Source: Papaver somniferum
Lineage: Eukaryota; Streptophyta; Magnoliopsida; Ranunculales; Papaveraceae
Direction: 5' to 3'
DNA length: 64,000 nt
Assembly: GCF_003573695.1 (NCBI RefSeq)
Contig: NW_020650526.1
Span: 3,920,208-3,984,207 of the forward strand
Position 1 is the stretch's first letter. The number at the start of each line of letters is the position of its first letter. Positions 10,513 to 21,875 of this stretch are shown here, in pieces. A model generated the notes under the pieces. It was not told the origin of the DNA. It ran no database searches and was given only the letters and a program-made list of their open reading frames with translations. Both the position numbers and the translations under genes were made by a program.

Positions 10513-12534
10513 ACAGCAGCTGCACAAGCAATGGAAGGGAGGCAACAACAGGGCAAAACAAGGCAATGAAGAAAGAAGATATGGCAGTGAAGTAATGGTG
10601 GCACTAAGCCAAGGTAACAGTGGCAATGAGGCACAAAGGCAGTTAACAGGAAACAATGGAAGGTGACAGACAGCACAAAAGCAAGGGAAACTACAAGCAA
10701 TGAACAATGGAACCAAGGCCTAAGCCAAGGGCAGGGAAGATGGTGAAGCTAACAGTGGTAACAATGCAAGGCCAAGGCAGTGGCTCTAGGCATACAAATG
10801 GAATGGAAAGGGAATTAGCTTGCTATGAGCACTAATTTCTCCCATTGCTCAATCAAATCAATGCTTCAAAGCTCTAACCTAGCATTCCACTTCTTGACAG
10901 TGAATTAAAACAACAGTTGAGCATTTAAACTAACATTAACATTAAGCAGAATTAACAATAACAGGATTATCATTAACAGGGGACAAACATTAACAAAACA
11001 GGAATCATTGCTAAACAAGAAACAAAAATTGAGGCAAAAATTGAAACAATGAAACTGAAATTAAAACTAACCTAAGCATGGAACTAGAAATTACCAAACA
11101 TTAAAATTAAACTAACATAAACCTAATTGCACTAACAGTTGAACATTAAATCAAAATTAAACTTGCTAAACATAAAATTAAAACTAAACTGAACTGTTGA
11201 AATTAAAATTGACATTAAAACAAACTTAATTGTAACTGAAATAGAAATTGAACTTGAGATTGAATTAAAATAAGAACCCTAAAATTTTAACAGTTGAAAT
11301 TTAAATTGGAATTAAACCTGAAATTGAAATTAAACCTAATTGGTAACTTGGCTAGTCCAAGAACACCCTCTATTCGACACCCTTGTGTTCAATTTATACA
11401 AAAAGGGACCTATGAACCCTAAATTAAAAACCCTAATTTTACAGACCTAGGGTTTGATTTTTTTACCTAATTTGATTGACAGGTCTTCACCACATCGTCG
11501 ACCCATGCTTTATCTCTCTGCTCTGATTCTTCCCACGCTCCTGCTTTGTGTCTAGCATGAATTACTTCATCAACTCCACACCCTAGGGTTCAGAGGCGTG
11601 AGTGTGGGTTTGATGAAAGAATAAAGGCTAGGTAAATAGGTTTTGAAGTATGGGATGATGGGTTTACTGAATTGGAGGTGGTTAGGTGGTTATGGCAGAG
11701 GTATGGTGGCGGAATGGGTGTTGCAGTTGCAGCTCTGCAACTGTCGGGTGGAGGAGAAGAAGAAAGAAAGAGGAGAAGAATGGGTCGACAGTTTAGGGTA
11801 TAGGGTATCCGTTTTTAGGGTGTTGAGCGGGCGCATCAAAGTTAGATGTTGCCGAAGCTGAGCCACTGGAATCGAAGCTGGTAGGTGAATCGGACGGCTC
11901 CGCATGAAGAGGCTGGCAGAGACCGTTGGATGCAGATATACAATGAAACTAACGGTGCCGGATGGAGTTAGGTGTTGTAGTGTTAAGCGGAAGTATCGAG
12001 GTTTGATGCGCAGGCAAAGAAGCGACCGTAGGATTCAACTACAATCTAATCTGAAGGCTTGGAATTTAGGCACTATGGTGTTTGATAGGAGCTTCAGATT
12101 TTGATGCGCGATGAAGGAGCGACCATTGGATGATGAGATGGATCCGATCTAACGGTTGAGAATGGAGGCGGGTATGGATATAGAAAATGGGTTTGGGTAA
12201 GGGTTTTGGGCCTTGGGTATGCGAAGCCCATATCTTCTTTAAGAACAATTCTTCCTTCTTGAGCCCATTCCTAGCTTTTTGGACGTGCGCTCCATTCTTT
12301 GCGGCTTCCTTGCGTAATTTCTTCCCGGCTTTTCACTACTTTTCTGCTCTTTTCGCTCCGCGACTCATCCGAACTTCGTTTATTACCTAAAAATGCAAAA
12401 TTAAGTAAGAAAAATATTTATTCTTGAAAACAATGAAAATACAGAATATGGGATAAAATGTAGAATTAATGCACAAAAGATGAGTTAAATGCCAACAAAA
12501 AGGGATAAATATATACAATATTTGGCACTCATCA

Positions 12535-13816
12535 GGCATCCATTAAACAACCAAAATTGATACAACTCCCCCTTGGATGACCATCATGTTGAATTAAATT
12601 GTCTTACTAAAACCTTGTCAATAAAACCCAAGGGGGGAAATTTGGACGAAGGAAAAAGAGCACAATATCAACATTTTAAATGAAAATCAAATGTCAACAA
12701 GATGTTGCCTCGTTAAAACCTTGTCAGGAAAACCCACGTGGGACAAAACCTGAAACGAAGGAAAAAGAGAGTACAACTTTTGACGATTTATAGATGCTAA
12801 CTCAACTATATGAGTATTAAAGAAAAAGAAAAAAAAATCATAACTCTAGTCTACCTCAAAGAAGAGTTTAAGCTAGCATATGCAGATTTAAGAAAGAAAA
12901 ATAATAGAATTTATGCTGCCAAAACATGTAGTGTTTTTAAGGACTCCTCAAGAGACCTATAACGTTGAAATCATCAACGAATTAATCCGGACTTTTGTTC
13001 TATACCAAATTTGTAAAAACCCATAAAGGATTGTTCAACCTGACATAATCAAATCAGGTGGCTGCCTAAATATGTTTCCAACCACATTTCTTATGTAATG
13101 CAATACGAGTCCTTCAAGGACTACCACGCAAAAAGCAATATACACGGAGAACAACGTATTATTGAACCAATCCTAGGGCAAACAACCCCCATTCGCTCTT
13201 AAAACGATTTATTACTCTTAATTTGCAATATGACCAACACCAACCTGTAAACTTTAGGTTTGGAAATTTTTAAGGTGTCGAGTCTAGCTAGGATCCTTAT
13301 ATTGCATCAATTGAGAATTTAAAATAATCCAATCTACTTTGAAATGTATGCCAACCAATTACATATGTCGATATTCCTCTGCAGAGGGGTTCAAAACCAC
13401 CATCATTTATTTCAGTAGCTACTTTAAATGAATATCTGACAACATATTAACTAATTATGATCCCACACAATTCTCAAGTGTATGCATATCTTGAAAAAAA
13501 AAATCATAGAATTGCTGGTACCAGCGCCTGCAGGAATTATAATCTCCCCATCTTCCAGTGAGGAGATATGAACTATGAGAATGTGGATCTTTTTGATAGG
13601 CTCTATTGGAGCACTTTGTAGCCTCTTATAAAATGCTATGTCTATTGTAGATGTGACTGGATTTGCCTTCCAAAAGGCATAAGCTAATTAAAAGCATAAT
13701 CAAATATTTTCGCTCCTTATTTGAGATGGAAGCCCTTTTCGATTTGATCATGATGGGAGATATATATAACTTTTTAAGCTAATGGACACCAACTTCTAGT
13801 GGTGTATAGCCTCCCC
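12535..13816 (-). mobile_element. Copia LTR start and 3' internal non-coding DNA
   Basis: 12540-12564 is the start (minus strand) of a copia-type LTR, TGTATCAATTTTGG, preceded by a polypurine motif (12566-12573). 12690-12770 repeats the GCCTCGTTAAAACC / GGAAAACCCACGTGGGAC / GAAGGAAAAAGAG block. The remainder has no ORF but carries many short perfect inverted repeats, for example 13108-13122 (AGTCCTTCAAGGACT), 13376-13387 (CCTCTGCAGAGG) and 13414-13423 (AGTAGCTACT). The stretch resumes at 17532 after an inserted element. Confidence 0.6.
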
Positions 13817-14708
13817 TGTTGGGGTTTTGTTCCGTATACAAAACTTTATGGCTGAAATTAGACTTTAGATGACAGTTTTTGAAACATAAATAGTGATCTA
13901 ATGCTGTCAAAAGCGTGGCTAAAGGGTAGTTTCGGGTTTGGAATGTCTACAAGGTTTGTTTGGATTAGGAAACTTGTATGACGGTTTGGAGGAGTGTTTT
14001 CCAAGTTTAGGGTTTCCAAATTAAGGTGTGAGACCATTCTTAGAAGTTCTCTAAGACTTGGGGAGCAAGGATTTGTCTACTATATAAGAGGGCTTATATT
14101 GTGAGTAGAAATCATCCTCTTGGCAATTCTCATGACAAGAGAAATCGAGGGTCACAACCGTTGTGTCCTACGATAGTTGGTGATGGGGAAAAATCTATGT
14201 GAGAATAGAGACTTGTAGTGAGAACGGGTATGGGAGAAATCTAGGGTTTCTAGGTCTCATATGGGAGAAGCTAGAATTCATGATGTTCTTCATGTTCTTG
14301 TTTAAAGTCGAAGCAACCATGGCGGTGGAGGTTTATGGAAGAAGAAGAACAAAGGGAGAGGTAACTCTTCATAATATGTCTTATTGTTTCTAACGTTTAG
14401 CGCTAGTGGGTTAGATAACTAGTTGATTATATGATGTGTATCGATGTAATAACTTGTTATGATAATGAAGATTCTCGGGGTGGTTTTGGCCGTGGATGTA
14501 GCCTACAAAGGTGAACCACGTAATCTTTGTGTCGTGTATGGTTGTCCATATCGTATTAATTATTATCCGTGTTAGTATTATCCAATCATGCTAATCTAAA
14601 GATGTAAGTGGAGGATTCGAGCTAGTTATCTAAAATAGGATTTTTCATGGAATTGACTTCTATGGAAACATGCCGGTTCGAGATTAACGTAATCTCGGTT
14701 TCCCGACA
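13817..14708 (+). repeat. Left LTR of the short non-autonomous element
   Basis: TG...CA ends, with a TATA-type CTATATAAG near 14078 and a transcribed-leader-like stretch after it. A small Met-start frame at 14199-14393 is not preserved in the other LTR, so it is not taken as a gene. Orientation is inferred from the TATA and the possible primer side at 14709. Confidence 0.85.
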
Positions 14709-15470
14709 AGTGGTGCAGCGAGCATGGATAAAGACGGCAGTGATTCGGTGATTTGAACAAGAGGTTTCAAAGGTAGAGAAAATCTTGGTTCATAGCGGAA
14801 TGATATAGTTCGTGAGATGATGAGTAAATCAAGACCGAACAAAGAATAGGATGATATCAAGAAAGATTCGAAAACTTTGTTTGATGTGACTATGATTCGT
14901 GTTGCATGAGTTTTTCTTATAAGAGAAAATAGTTCGTGGGTTCAACTGACGTCTACAAATATTGTCATGAGGATATTTTGAATCATGGTGGTGCTAAATG
15001 ACGATCTTTCATACACAACATATGAAGATTGTAGCATGTTTTTTCTACATGGAGGATGACTCAAGATTGTTGGTTCTTAGAGTTGGTTAAGTCCGTCTAG
15101 AATTGTTTAATGGCTCAGTTTAAACAATGTCAAGTGTTAGACATGTGTCTAAAAAAGAAGTATTCTACTAAGGTGGGATAATGAGTGGTCATGGCGACGA
15201 ATGAGTTTCATACAAGTCATGCAGAAACTTGTAAAAACTATACGATGAAGTTGTTTGTGGTGATGCTAGAAGATCGACAAATAGAAATTCCGGTGGTGCA
15301 AGTGCAAAGGAGGAATTTGGCTTAGCTGGTGGTTCAAGCTCAAAGTACAAGACAATTTTGATTCGTGCTAGTGATGATGTCCACGATGATGGCCTTGTAT
15401 AAGGTGGTAAACATTCATTCTTTGTTGGAGTGAAGAAGAAAGTTTTGTTCACGTCACAAAAGGTGGTGAT
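14709..15470 (+). other. Internal region of the short element, non-coding
   Basis: Begins AGTGGTGCAGCGAGCATGG, which may be a degenerate primer site comparable to TGGTATCAGAGCATGG, and ends in a weak purine run before the right LTR. No frame with recognisable retroviral motifs is present; the 762 bp length matches TRIM/LARD-like deletion derivatives. Confidence 0.6.
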
Positions 15471-17531
15471 TGTTGGGGTTTTGTTCCGTATACAAAACTT
15501 TATGGCTGAAATTAGACTTTAGATGACAGTTTTTGAAACATAAATAGTGATCTAATGCCGTCAAAACCGTGGCTAAAGGGTAGTTTCGGGTTTGGAATGT
15601 CTACAAGGTTTGTTTGGATTAGGAAACTTGTATGACGGTTTGGAGGAGTGTTTTCCAAGTTTAGGTTTCCTAATTAAGGTGTGAAACTATTCTTAGAAGT
15701 TCTCTAAGACCCGGGGAGTAAGGATTTGTCTACTATATAAGAGGGATTATATTGTGAGTATAAATCATCCTCTTGGCAATTCTCGTGACAAGAGAGATCG
15801 AGGGTCACAACCGTTGTGTCCTACGATAGTTGGTGATGGGGAAAAATCTATGTAAGAAGAGAGACTTGTAGTGAGAACGGGTATGGGAGAAAATCTAGGG
15901 TTTCTAGGGTTCATATGGGAGAAGCTAGAATTCATGATGTTCTTCATGTTCTTGTTTAAAGTCGAAGCAACCATGGCGGTGGAGTTTTATGGAAGAAGAA
16001 AAACAAAGGGAGAAGTAACTCTTCGTAATATGTCTTATTGTTTCTAACGTTTAGCGCTAGTGGGTTACATAACTAGTTGATTATATGATGTGTGTCGATG
16101 TAATAACTTTTTATGATAATGAAGATTCTCGCGGTGGTTTTGGCCGTGGATGTAGCGTACAAAGGTGAACCACGTAATCTTTGTGTCGTGTGTGGTTGTC
16201 CATATCGTATTAATTACTAGCGCTTGACCCGTGCCGTAACGGCACGTGCATAATTTTTAATTGGATATTTGATATTTTAGTATACATGATTCTGTTTTAG
16301 TATGTTTGATATTTTGACATTCTCTCAAATTTACCCAATCAAAATTATTTTTCACATACTCTTTCACAAAAAACCAACATATTAATATTGATATGTTTTA
16401 TAGTTTTCAAACACAAAGATATATTACCATTGCCCTTCTGCATGTCCCTTATTTTAATGATCGCGCAAAACCAAAACATCAAACTATGTAGGTTAAAAAA
16501 TGACATCACTCGAACTCATTCGTACCGAATATAATTGTGTACATATTAACAACGTGCAGATTCTTGTTGATTTTATCCCCTTTAAAAATGATCCAAAAAG
16601 ATTAAAACTCAGAATGGACTCTACAATACAATTCTTACTATCTTAATTCATTTATCTACGCCACTATATTATAAAAAATTGAGTCATTTCAGATGACAAC
16701 CCATTCGACGCAGAAAATATATATCTCAAATTCTTCAAAACTCACAGACAATCTACGATATTGACCTTCTAAATGTGAGGGTATTAACCGCATAAAAATA
16801 TAGCCAGTAGTCAAATGGTTAACCACTTGACCTAATGACGATAGACTCAGTTATCCATCATTAACGAACAAAAATAATGTTAACCATTATTAAGAAATAC
16901 GTGAGACCATGCGATATTACTCACCGGTCAACTGCTCACCAATACTTACCACTACTCACCAGTCAACTGCTCACCAATACTTCCATCACTATTTTCAACC
17001 ACACCACGATGTTTTTCCCGTAACACCACCAAGACCACCATTGTGGTCCACTAAATAAATGTTATTCAATTTAAGTATTAGTTAATAAAAATATATTAAA
17101 TATCAATATTTAGTAAAAATATTAGTTAATAAAATAAATAATTATTATCATTTTTAATGGGACATTTACTATGAAAAAATAATAGAATATTTATTATGAA
17201 AAACTAATGAGACATTAATAATATGGTAAATAAATTTTAGATGTTAGATAATTTTTTAATCTCAATCACAACCATCAGTTATGAGAAACAATAACAACCT
17301 TAGATTTATCTATTGCAAGGATAAATCTAGATCACTCTTTATCTTGCCTAACTTGTCCAAGCTTTGTTTTATATTATATATATATTCGTGTTAGTATTAT
17401 CCGATCATGCTAATCTAAAGATGTAAGTGGAGGATTCGAGCTAGTTATCTAAAGTAGGATGTTTCCTGGAATTGAGTTCTATGGAAACATGCCGGTTCGA
17501 GATTAACGTAACCTCGGTTGGTTTCCCGACA
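15471..17531 (+). repeat. Right LTR of the short element, split by a Helitron
   Basis: 15471-16216 and 17385-17531 together align end to end with the left LTR. The text ...CGTATTAATTA at 16206-16216 resumes at TTCGTGTTAGTATTATCC (17385), as in the uninterrupted copy at 14551-14582. Confidence 0.88.
16217..17384 (-). mobile_element. Non-autonomous Helitron, about 1.17 kb
   Basis: Interrupts the right LTR without a target duplication. On the minus strand its 3' end has a hairpin (16230-16246, 7 bp stem CGTGCCG/CGGCACG with loop TAA), then GGTCAAGCG and the terminal CTAG (16217-16220), followed by T of the target: the canonical Helitron 3' terminus. The other end is an AT-rich run ending near 17384; the expected TC start is not clear and may have mutated. 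No Rep/helicase coding is present. A short direct duplication, TCAACTGCTCACCAATACTT, occurs twice at 16927-16982. Confidence 0.8.
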
Positions 17532-19400
17532 TCCCCCTGATTATGGCGGAAATATTTTCATCTCATATACGAAAACAAGTTTCGTTGAGTATTATCCGAT
17601 TAAATCGAGGACATATACTCTAATAATTTCTGGATTTCAACAACACCAGTTGGACTGTAGATAATGACTTCTAGAGTCATAAAAATGTCCTAGAAAAATA
17701 AAATTGTAGTCTACTTGACATACAAATTTAACATTAACCATGGATTTTATTAGTTAGAACCAAAAGCATATAAAATATACAAATAAAACTCCAAAAAGAT
17801 AAAAATAAAAATTGTGACATATAGGGCCAACGAGATAATGATTCAGAATTAAATTATAGACACTTCTTTATCAAAAGAAATTAATTTCAAGATCAATTTA
17901 GTCATTACAAGGACTAATTATATAGCTAACATGTCGGGTGCGCACCCTTTGATCTTTAATGTCTAATTCCAACTACAAGTGGAAGAATTTCAAATTTTGG
18001 AGATAATTACCACGAGAAAATCAAAATATTGCTCAATATTCCTCGGGAATGTAGCAATTCCTCGTTTCATTTGGTACATGTAATTGGCTTATATCCTAAT
18101 AACAACATCTCACTCTAGAATCAATGGAGAAATATTGCAAATAAATCATTATCGTCGTTAATGATGATTTCTTGTAGGGAATAGAAATCAATCAATGTTC
18201 CTTGCAAGGAATGAAACCATACTGGCCCAAAAATAATGTAGACTGCCAATTTATTTACATCTCATCTCCTAGTATCGACGGAGGAGAGAAAACCAATATC
18301 ACTTGGTTTATACGATATACCGAAATCGTTTCAATGACAACGGAAAAAAAAAAAGCCATTTAGTCATCGCATATGGAAAATTCATCTTATAGTTACAGAT
18401 AGTTTCTTGTAAACGAATAGAAACAATATATAAAAATCACATGATCTTCCTCCAGTGGAAGAAGATACCAAATTTAATTGGCCGTAGGTTTTTCAACCAT
18501 GCACGTGATTAGTTTAGTTATTGTAGATAAAAGATCAAATTTCGATAACATCAATTCTTTATGATTACAGTTTCACTAGAAGAATAGAAACTGTAAACCA
18601 TCTTTCGATGGATTTTTTTTTTCTTCTATAAAAATATAAGAGAAGAAAGGAAATCAATTTTTATCTTCATTAAAATTTATTCTATACAAATATAAGAGAA
18701 GAAAGGAAATCAATTTTTATCTTCATTAAAATTTATCACCGGTATCCTTTAAAAATAGATCGTATCACTTTATGGTTAGTTAATAGATTTCGGTGTTGCA
18801 CCGAGAAAAAAAAATCAAGAATAAACAAGCTATTCCCGTTGTGCAAAGATATATAAAATCCCGTAGGAGAAAAATATCCATGACGTCCACACCCGTAAAG
18901 AGATACTTCTTTAACATTCACGAGTAGAAGTACCCATTTGTCGATCCACCATGCACTGTCACCGTGTATACATGTATACACGTTGGATATAGTTTTATGT
19001 TAAAAGAAAAAGGATGCTTTACGTATCCAGATCACCTATGTTCATATGCCCATAAGGCTATAATGAAACAGTTCATGCCCATAAGGCTATAATGAAACAA
19101 AAGTTGTTAGTAACAGTTGATGACAAACTTTAAAAGAATAAAACAAAAGGAACAAACTGTAAGATGCTGTACAAAACGCCCTTGGTTGTTATATTTCATC
19201 TCCGAGATCCATAAAGGTCTCTTATGCACTGTTGTGAAAATTCGAGATCATATACAAACTCCTTCAAAAATAGTTTGCCCACCACAAACCTATAATAAAG
19301 CCATATAAAATCTTTATTAGAACCGTTTAAATAAGTAAAAAAGAAAAATCAATCCAAAAGAAAAGGTTAGATATAATGTAGTTAATCTTCTACGTTTCCG
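17532..19400 (-). mobile_element. Copia internal non-coding DNA with hairpin series
   Basis: Direct continuation of 12535-13816. It lacks coding potential but is studded with short perfect stems, such as 18038-18050, 18165-18190, 18198-18211, 18445-18462 and a 10 bp stem at 18565-18596. A 56 bp tandem duplication sits at about 18628-18738 and a 30 bp one at about 19035-19098. The border with the 5' LTR on the right is approximate; no primer site was recognised. Confidence 0.5.
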
Positions 19401-21520
19401 TTGCTAGAGCAAACGTGAGTGATAACGTCTTGTAAAAAGGAAGGAGACATAAAATAGGGAGAAGAAGTAGAGAGAAAATCTTATTAATGTGTGTATGTTT
19501 ACAAAAGTTTGGGACTCTATTTATATAGTTTACATACTTGGTGTATAATACCCGGTATTTTTATTTACCTATTCGGGTCGGGTTGTATACGAGTTAGGTA
19601 ACCTTTTTGTTACGGTTATTTTCTTTCCTTTGCCTTAGTCTATTTGGGTTTATTTAATTAGAAAGCTACTAGTTAGGGTGTAAAATAATCACCTAATTAT
19701 AATTTTATAAGTTAATAAATTTGAGGAAATTGAAAGGGTAGTTAAATAAAAAAAAAGAATTAGATTAGAAAACCAAAAGAACTAGAAAGAAAGAGAAGAA
19801 GATGGAGCTAGGTTTTAGAGAAGAAGGCTATGGAGAACTTAGAGGAGATTATAGCTAATAAAAGGTAGAATGTTTAATCCTTTTATCTTTTGGTGTTTGT
19901 CCTTGTGTGTTTCCTTGTATGATTTTGTATAGTTAGGCTTCTGAAATTTATCTGCGTAATTTATGCATCCGATTGATGATCAGGTTGGTTCTTGTGATAT
20001 ATAATATGACTGGGTTTTACTGGTTAAAATTTGAGAATAATCCACCGTAAATTCACCGTACGAATATTTCTTTTAGTTTCGATAAGGATTTATATTCTTG
20101 ACAAAAATCTTAGATATTTGTGATATCTTTCATTGTGCTTTGGTTTGCTCAATTCCAGGTTAATATGAATTTATCATGAATTGTTTGGTAATGACATGTA
20201 ATCTGCCAAGTTTTTAGAATGTCATTGTAAATTCAATAAATTTTGTTTGAACCGTTAGTTTTACGTGAAATTTGGATAAGTGGTTGTTTATTGAGTTATG
20301 TAGGTTCTACTGAAATTTTAGAAATATCGGATGAATTATTCACCTTGACGTGTATGATGTAAAATGCTTGCAATTAACTTGTTTGCATAAATGCTTGATT
20401 GAAATTCATGTTGTTAGGCCATGGTTCCTTGTATTGTTTGTAAAAATGATTTCAAATATTGAAATGAGTTCATGTTTTACCGCTAGATGAAATATGGTTT
20501 CAATCTAACGGCGGGTAATGATCCCTGAGAGTTAAATGGGTAATGATCCCCATGGGAACTTGTGTTTCCCGACCATCGATGGCGGCTGTCCGTGCCGATA
20601 AACGATAGGTGGTGTACGAACCAAGGTTTTCGTACCGTGAACTCATGGTTTGAGGTGACTTATAAATATGTGAGTGACAATATTGATATGTAACTTATGT
20701 TTTGAAACTTAAAAGGATGGGTTGTTGGAAACATTATTGATGAATTGTGAATTGATGTGTTAAATTCCAAATGGATGATTAGTGGACTCATGGTTACTTG
20801 TTGTGATGACAATATTAATTTGTGAATCATGTGTTGAAATCTAGATTAAATGACTTGTTGGAAACATAATTGGTGTTATGAACTCAGGTGTGAAATTCAA
20901 ATGGATGAATTGTGTTATTATCAATGATGTAATGAATCGTAAATTAGATTATTTGTTTGAAATATTATTGGCGTTGTGAATTCATGATTGGAATATAAAC
21001 AAGATAATTTATTAGAAACATTATTGGCAATGTGATTGTCGAATATAACATTGATTCGTCGAAGTCGTGATGTGTTTCTTGGTATATGTATTTGCTTGAT
21101 AAAATGATTATGTTTGCGCATCTTTGGAGAGTTGGGAATGCATTCTATTGAGCTGTCATCTCACCCCAATTGACATCCTTGCAGATTTATCAGAGTGGTG
21201 CAGCGAAATCTAGGAATGAGTAGCTTAGTGATTGAATTGTTTATTTGTAATTGCTTGACATGTAATTTGATATCAATGTTTGTTGAGAATATTACTTAAG
21301 ATATTCAAATAGTGAATTATTGTTTCATAAGGTTTCAATTTAAGATATCAATGTTTAAATAGAGAAATATATGCATAAGTCTCTTTCCGACCCGTAACGC
21401 TTTGAGTTCGGATCTCCATACGGGGTTGATCCTGATCCGGAACTCGGGGTGTTACATGGTGCCCAAGTAATGGGGTCCCACTAAAGTGGGCATCTACCTA
21501 ATAAACTTCCGTTTATAACA
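19401..21520 (-). mobile_element. Copia 5' LTR containing a nested solo LTR
   Basis: On the minus strand the LTR begins TGTTATAAACGGAAG at 21520 and runs to 21457, then resumes at 19543 with a TATA box (CTATATAAATAG, near 19519-19530) and a transcribed leader down to about 19400. It matches the 80 bp LTR fragment at 9247-9326. Together they bracket a roughly 12 kb copia stack. The inner boundary near 19400 is an estimate. Confidence 0.6.
19544..21456 (+). mobile_element. Solo LTR, gypsy-type, TSD TGGTG
   Basis: A 1913 bp insert flanked by TGGTG at 19539-19543 and 21457-21461. Removing it restores the uninterrupted LTR text ACTTGGTGCCCAAG seen at 9260. The ends are TATAATACCCGG (the expected initial TG may overlap the duplication) and GGGGTGTTACA, typical of chromovirus-like gypsy LTRs in plants. 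No internal domain or second LTR is present, so it formed by LTR-LTR recombination. Several apparent small ORFs inside it are not supported. Confidence 0.85.
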
Positions 21521-21875
21521 ATATGATCAAAATATGCATAATGCGGCGTGTTTGGTAGATAACATTGGTAAAAAAAAATTCTATGGGCAACCAAGAATAT
21601 CTCTAAAATTGAACGATTTTTTGGGGACTACTCAAAAAATGGGGGGGACTACTCTCAAGTTTTTGGGGTGGTTATTGGTAGTAATTTCCAATCACCCCTT
21701 ATCTGTTTTTTTTAAATACCTAATTTACCCTTAATGATTAACTTAGTTAGTGTGATGATTAATTAGTGTTAGTGTTATGATTAGTAACTGATTAATTAGT
21801 GATTAGTGAGTTATATTAGTAGGACTGTTTTGTTATAACATTATTATTGAGAGATAAGAAGAAGAAGAAGGAAAT

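Larger units (their letters stand above)
9930..12534 (-). mobile_element. Gypsy LTR plus primer site, flanked by GGCAT duplications
   Basis: A 2605 bp insert with TG/CA ends and a perfect 5 bp direct repeat, GGCAT, at 9925-9929 and 12535-12539. Removing the insert restores copia text that resembles GTGGGCATCTACC at 21488. The LTR proper is about 9993-12534; on the minus strand it begins TGATGAGTGCCAAATATTG, a start common in plant gypsy elements. Position 9968-9990 is a primer site (TTTTTGGCGCCGTTGCCGGG on the minus strand). Only 63 bp of internal DNA remains beyond the LTR, with no second LTR and no coding. Confidence 0.75.
13817..17531. mobile_element. Non-autonomous LTR retrotransposon (short internal region), TSD TCCCC
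   Basis: Two LTRs, 13817-14708 (892 bp) and 15471-17531 (893 bp after removing an inserted Helitron), start TGTTGGGG and end CCCGACA. A perfect 5 bp duplication, TCCCC, lies at 13812-13816 and 17532-17536. The internal region is only 762 bp (14709-15470) with no gag or pol, so it must rely on another element's proteins. The LTRs differ by a scatter of substitutions and a few small indels, a few percent by eye, which makes it a middle-aged insertion. Confidence 0.9.

Noticed and set aside
10292..10716. Gln-, Ala- or Cys-rich frames around 10.3-10.7 kb
   Set aside because: Produced by a CAG/CTG tract in the gypsy LTR; open in several frames on both strands.
15189..15452. 87-codon minus-strand frame inside the short LTR element
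   Set aside because: No retroviral motif, and it runs opposite to the inferred transcript of the element; taken as chance.
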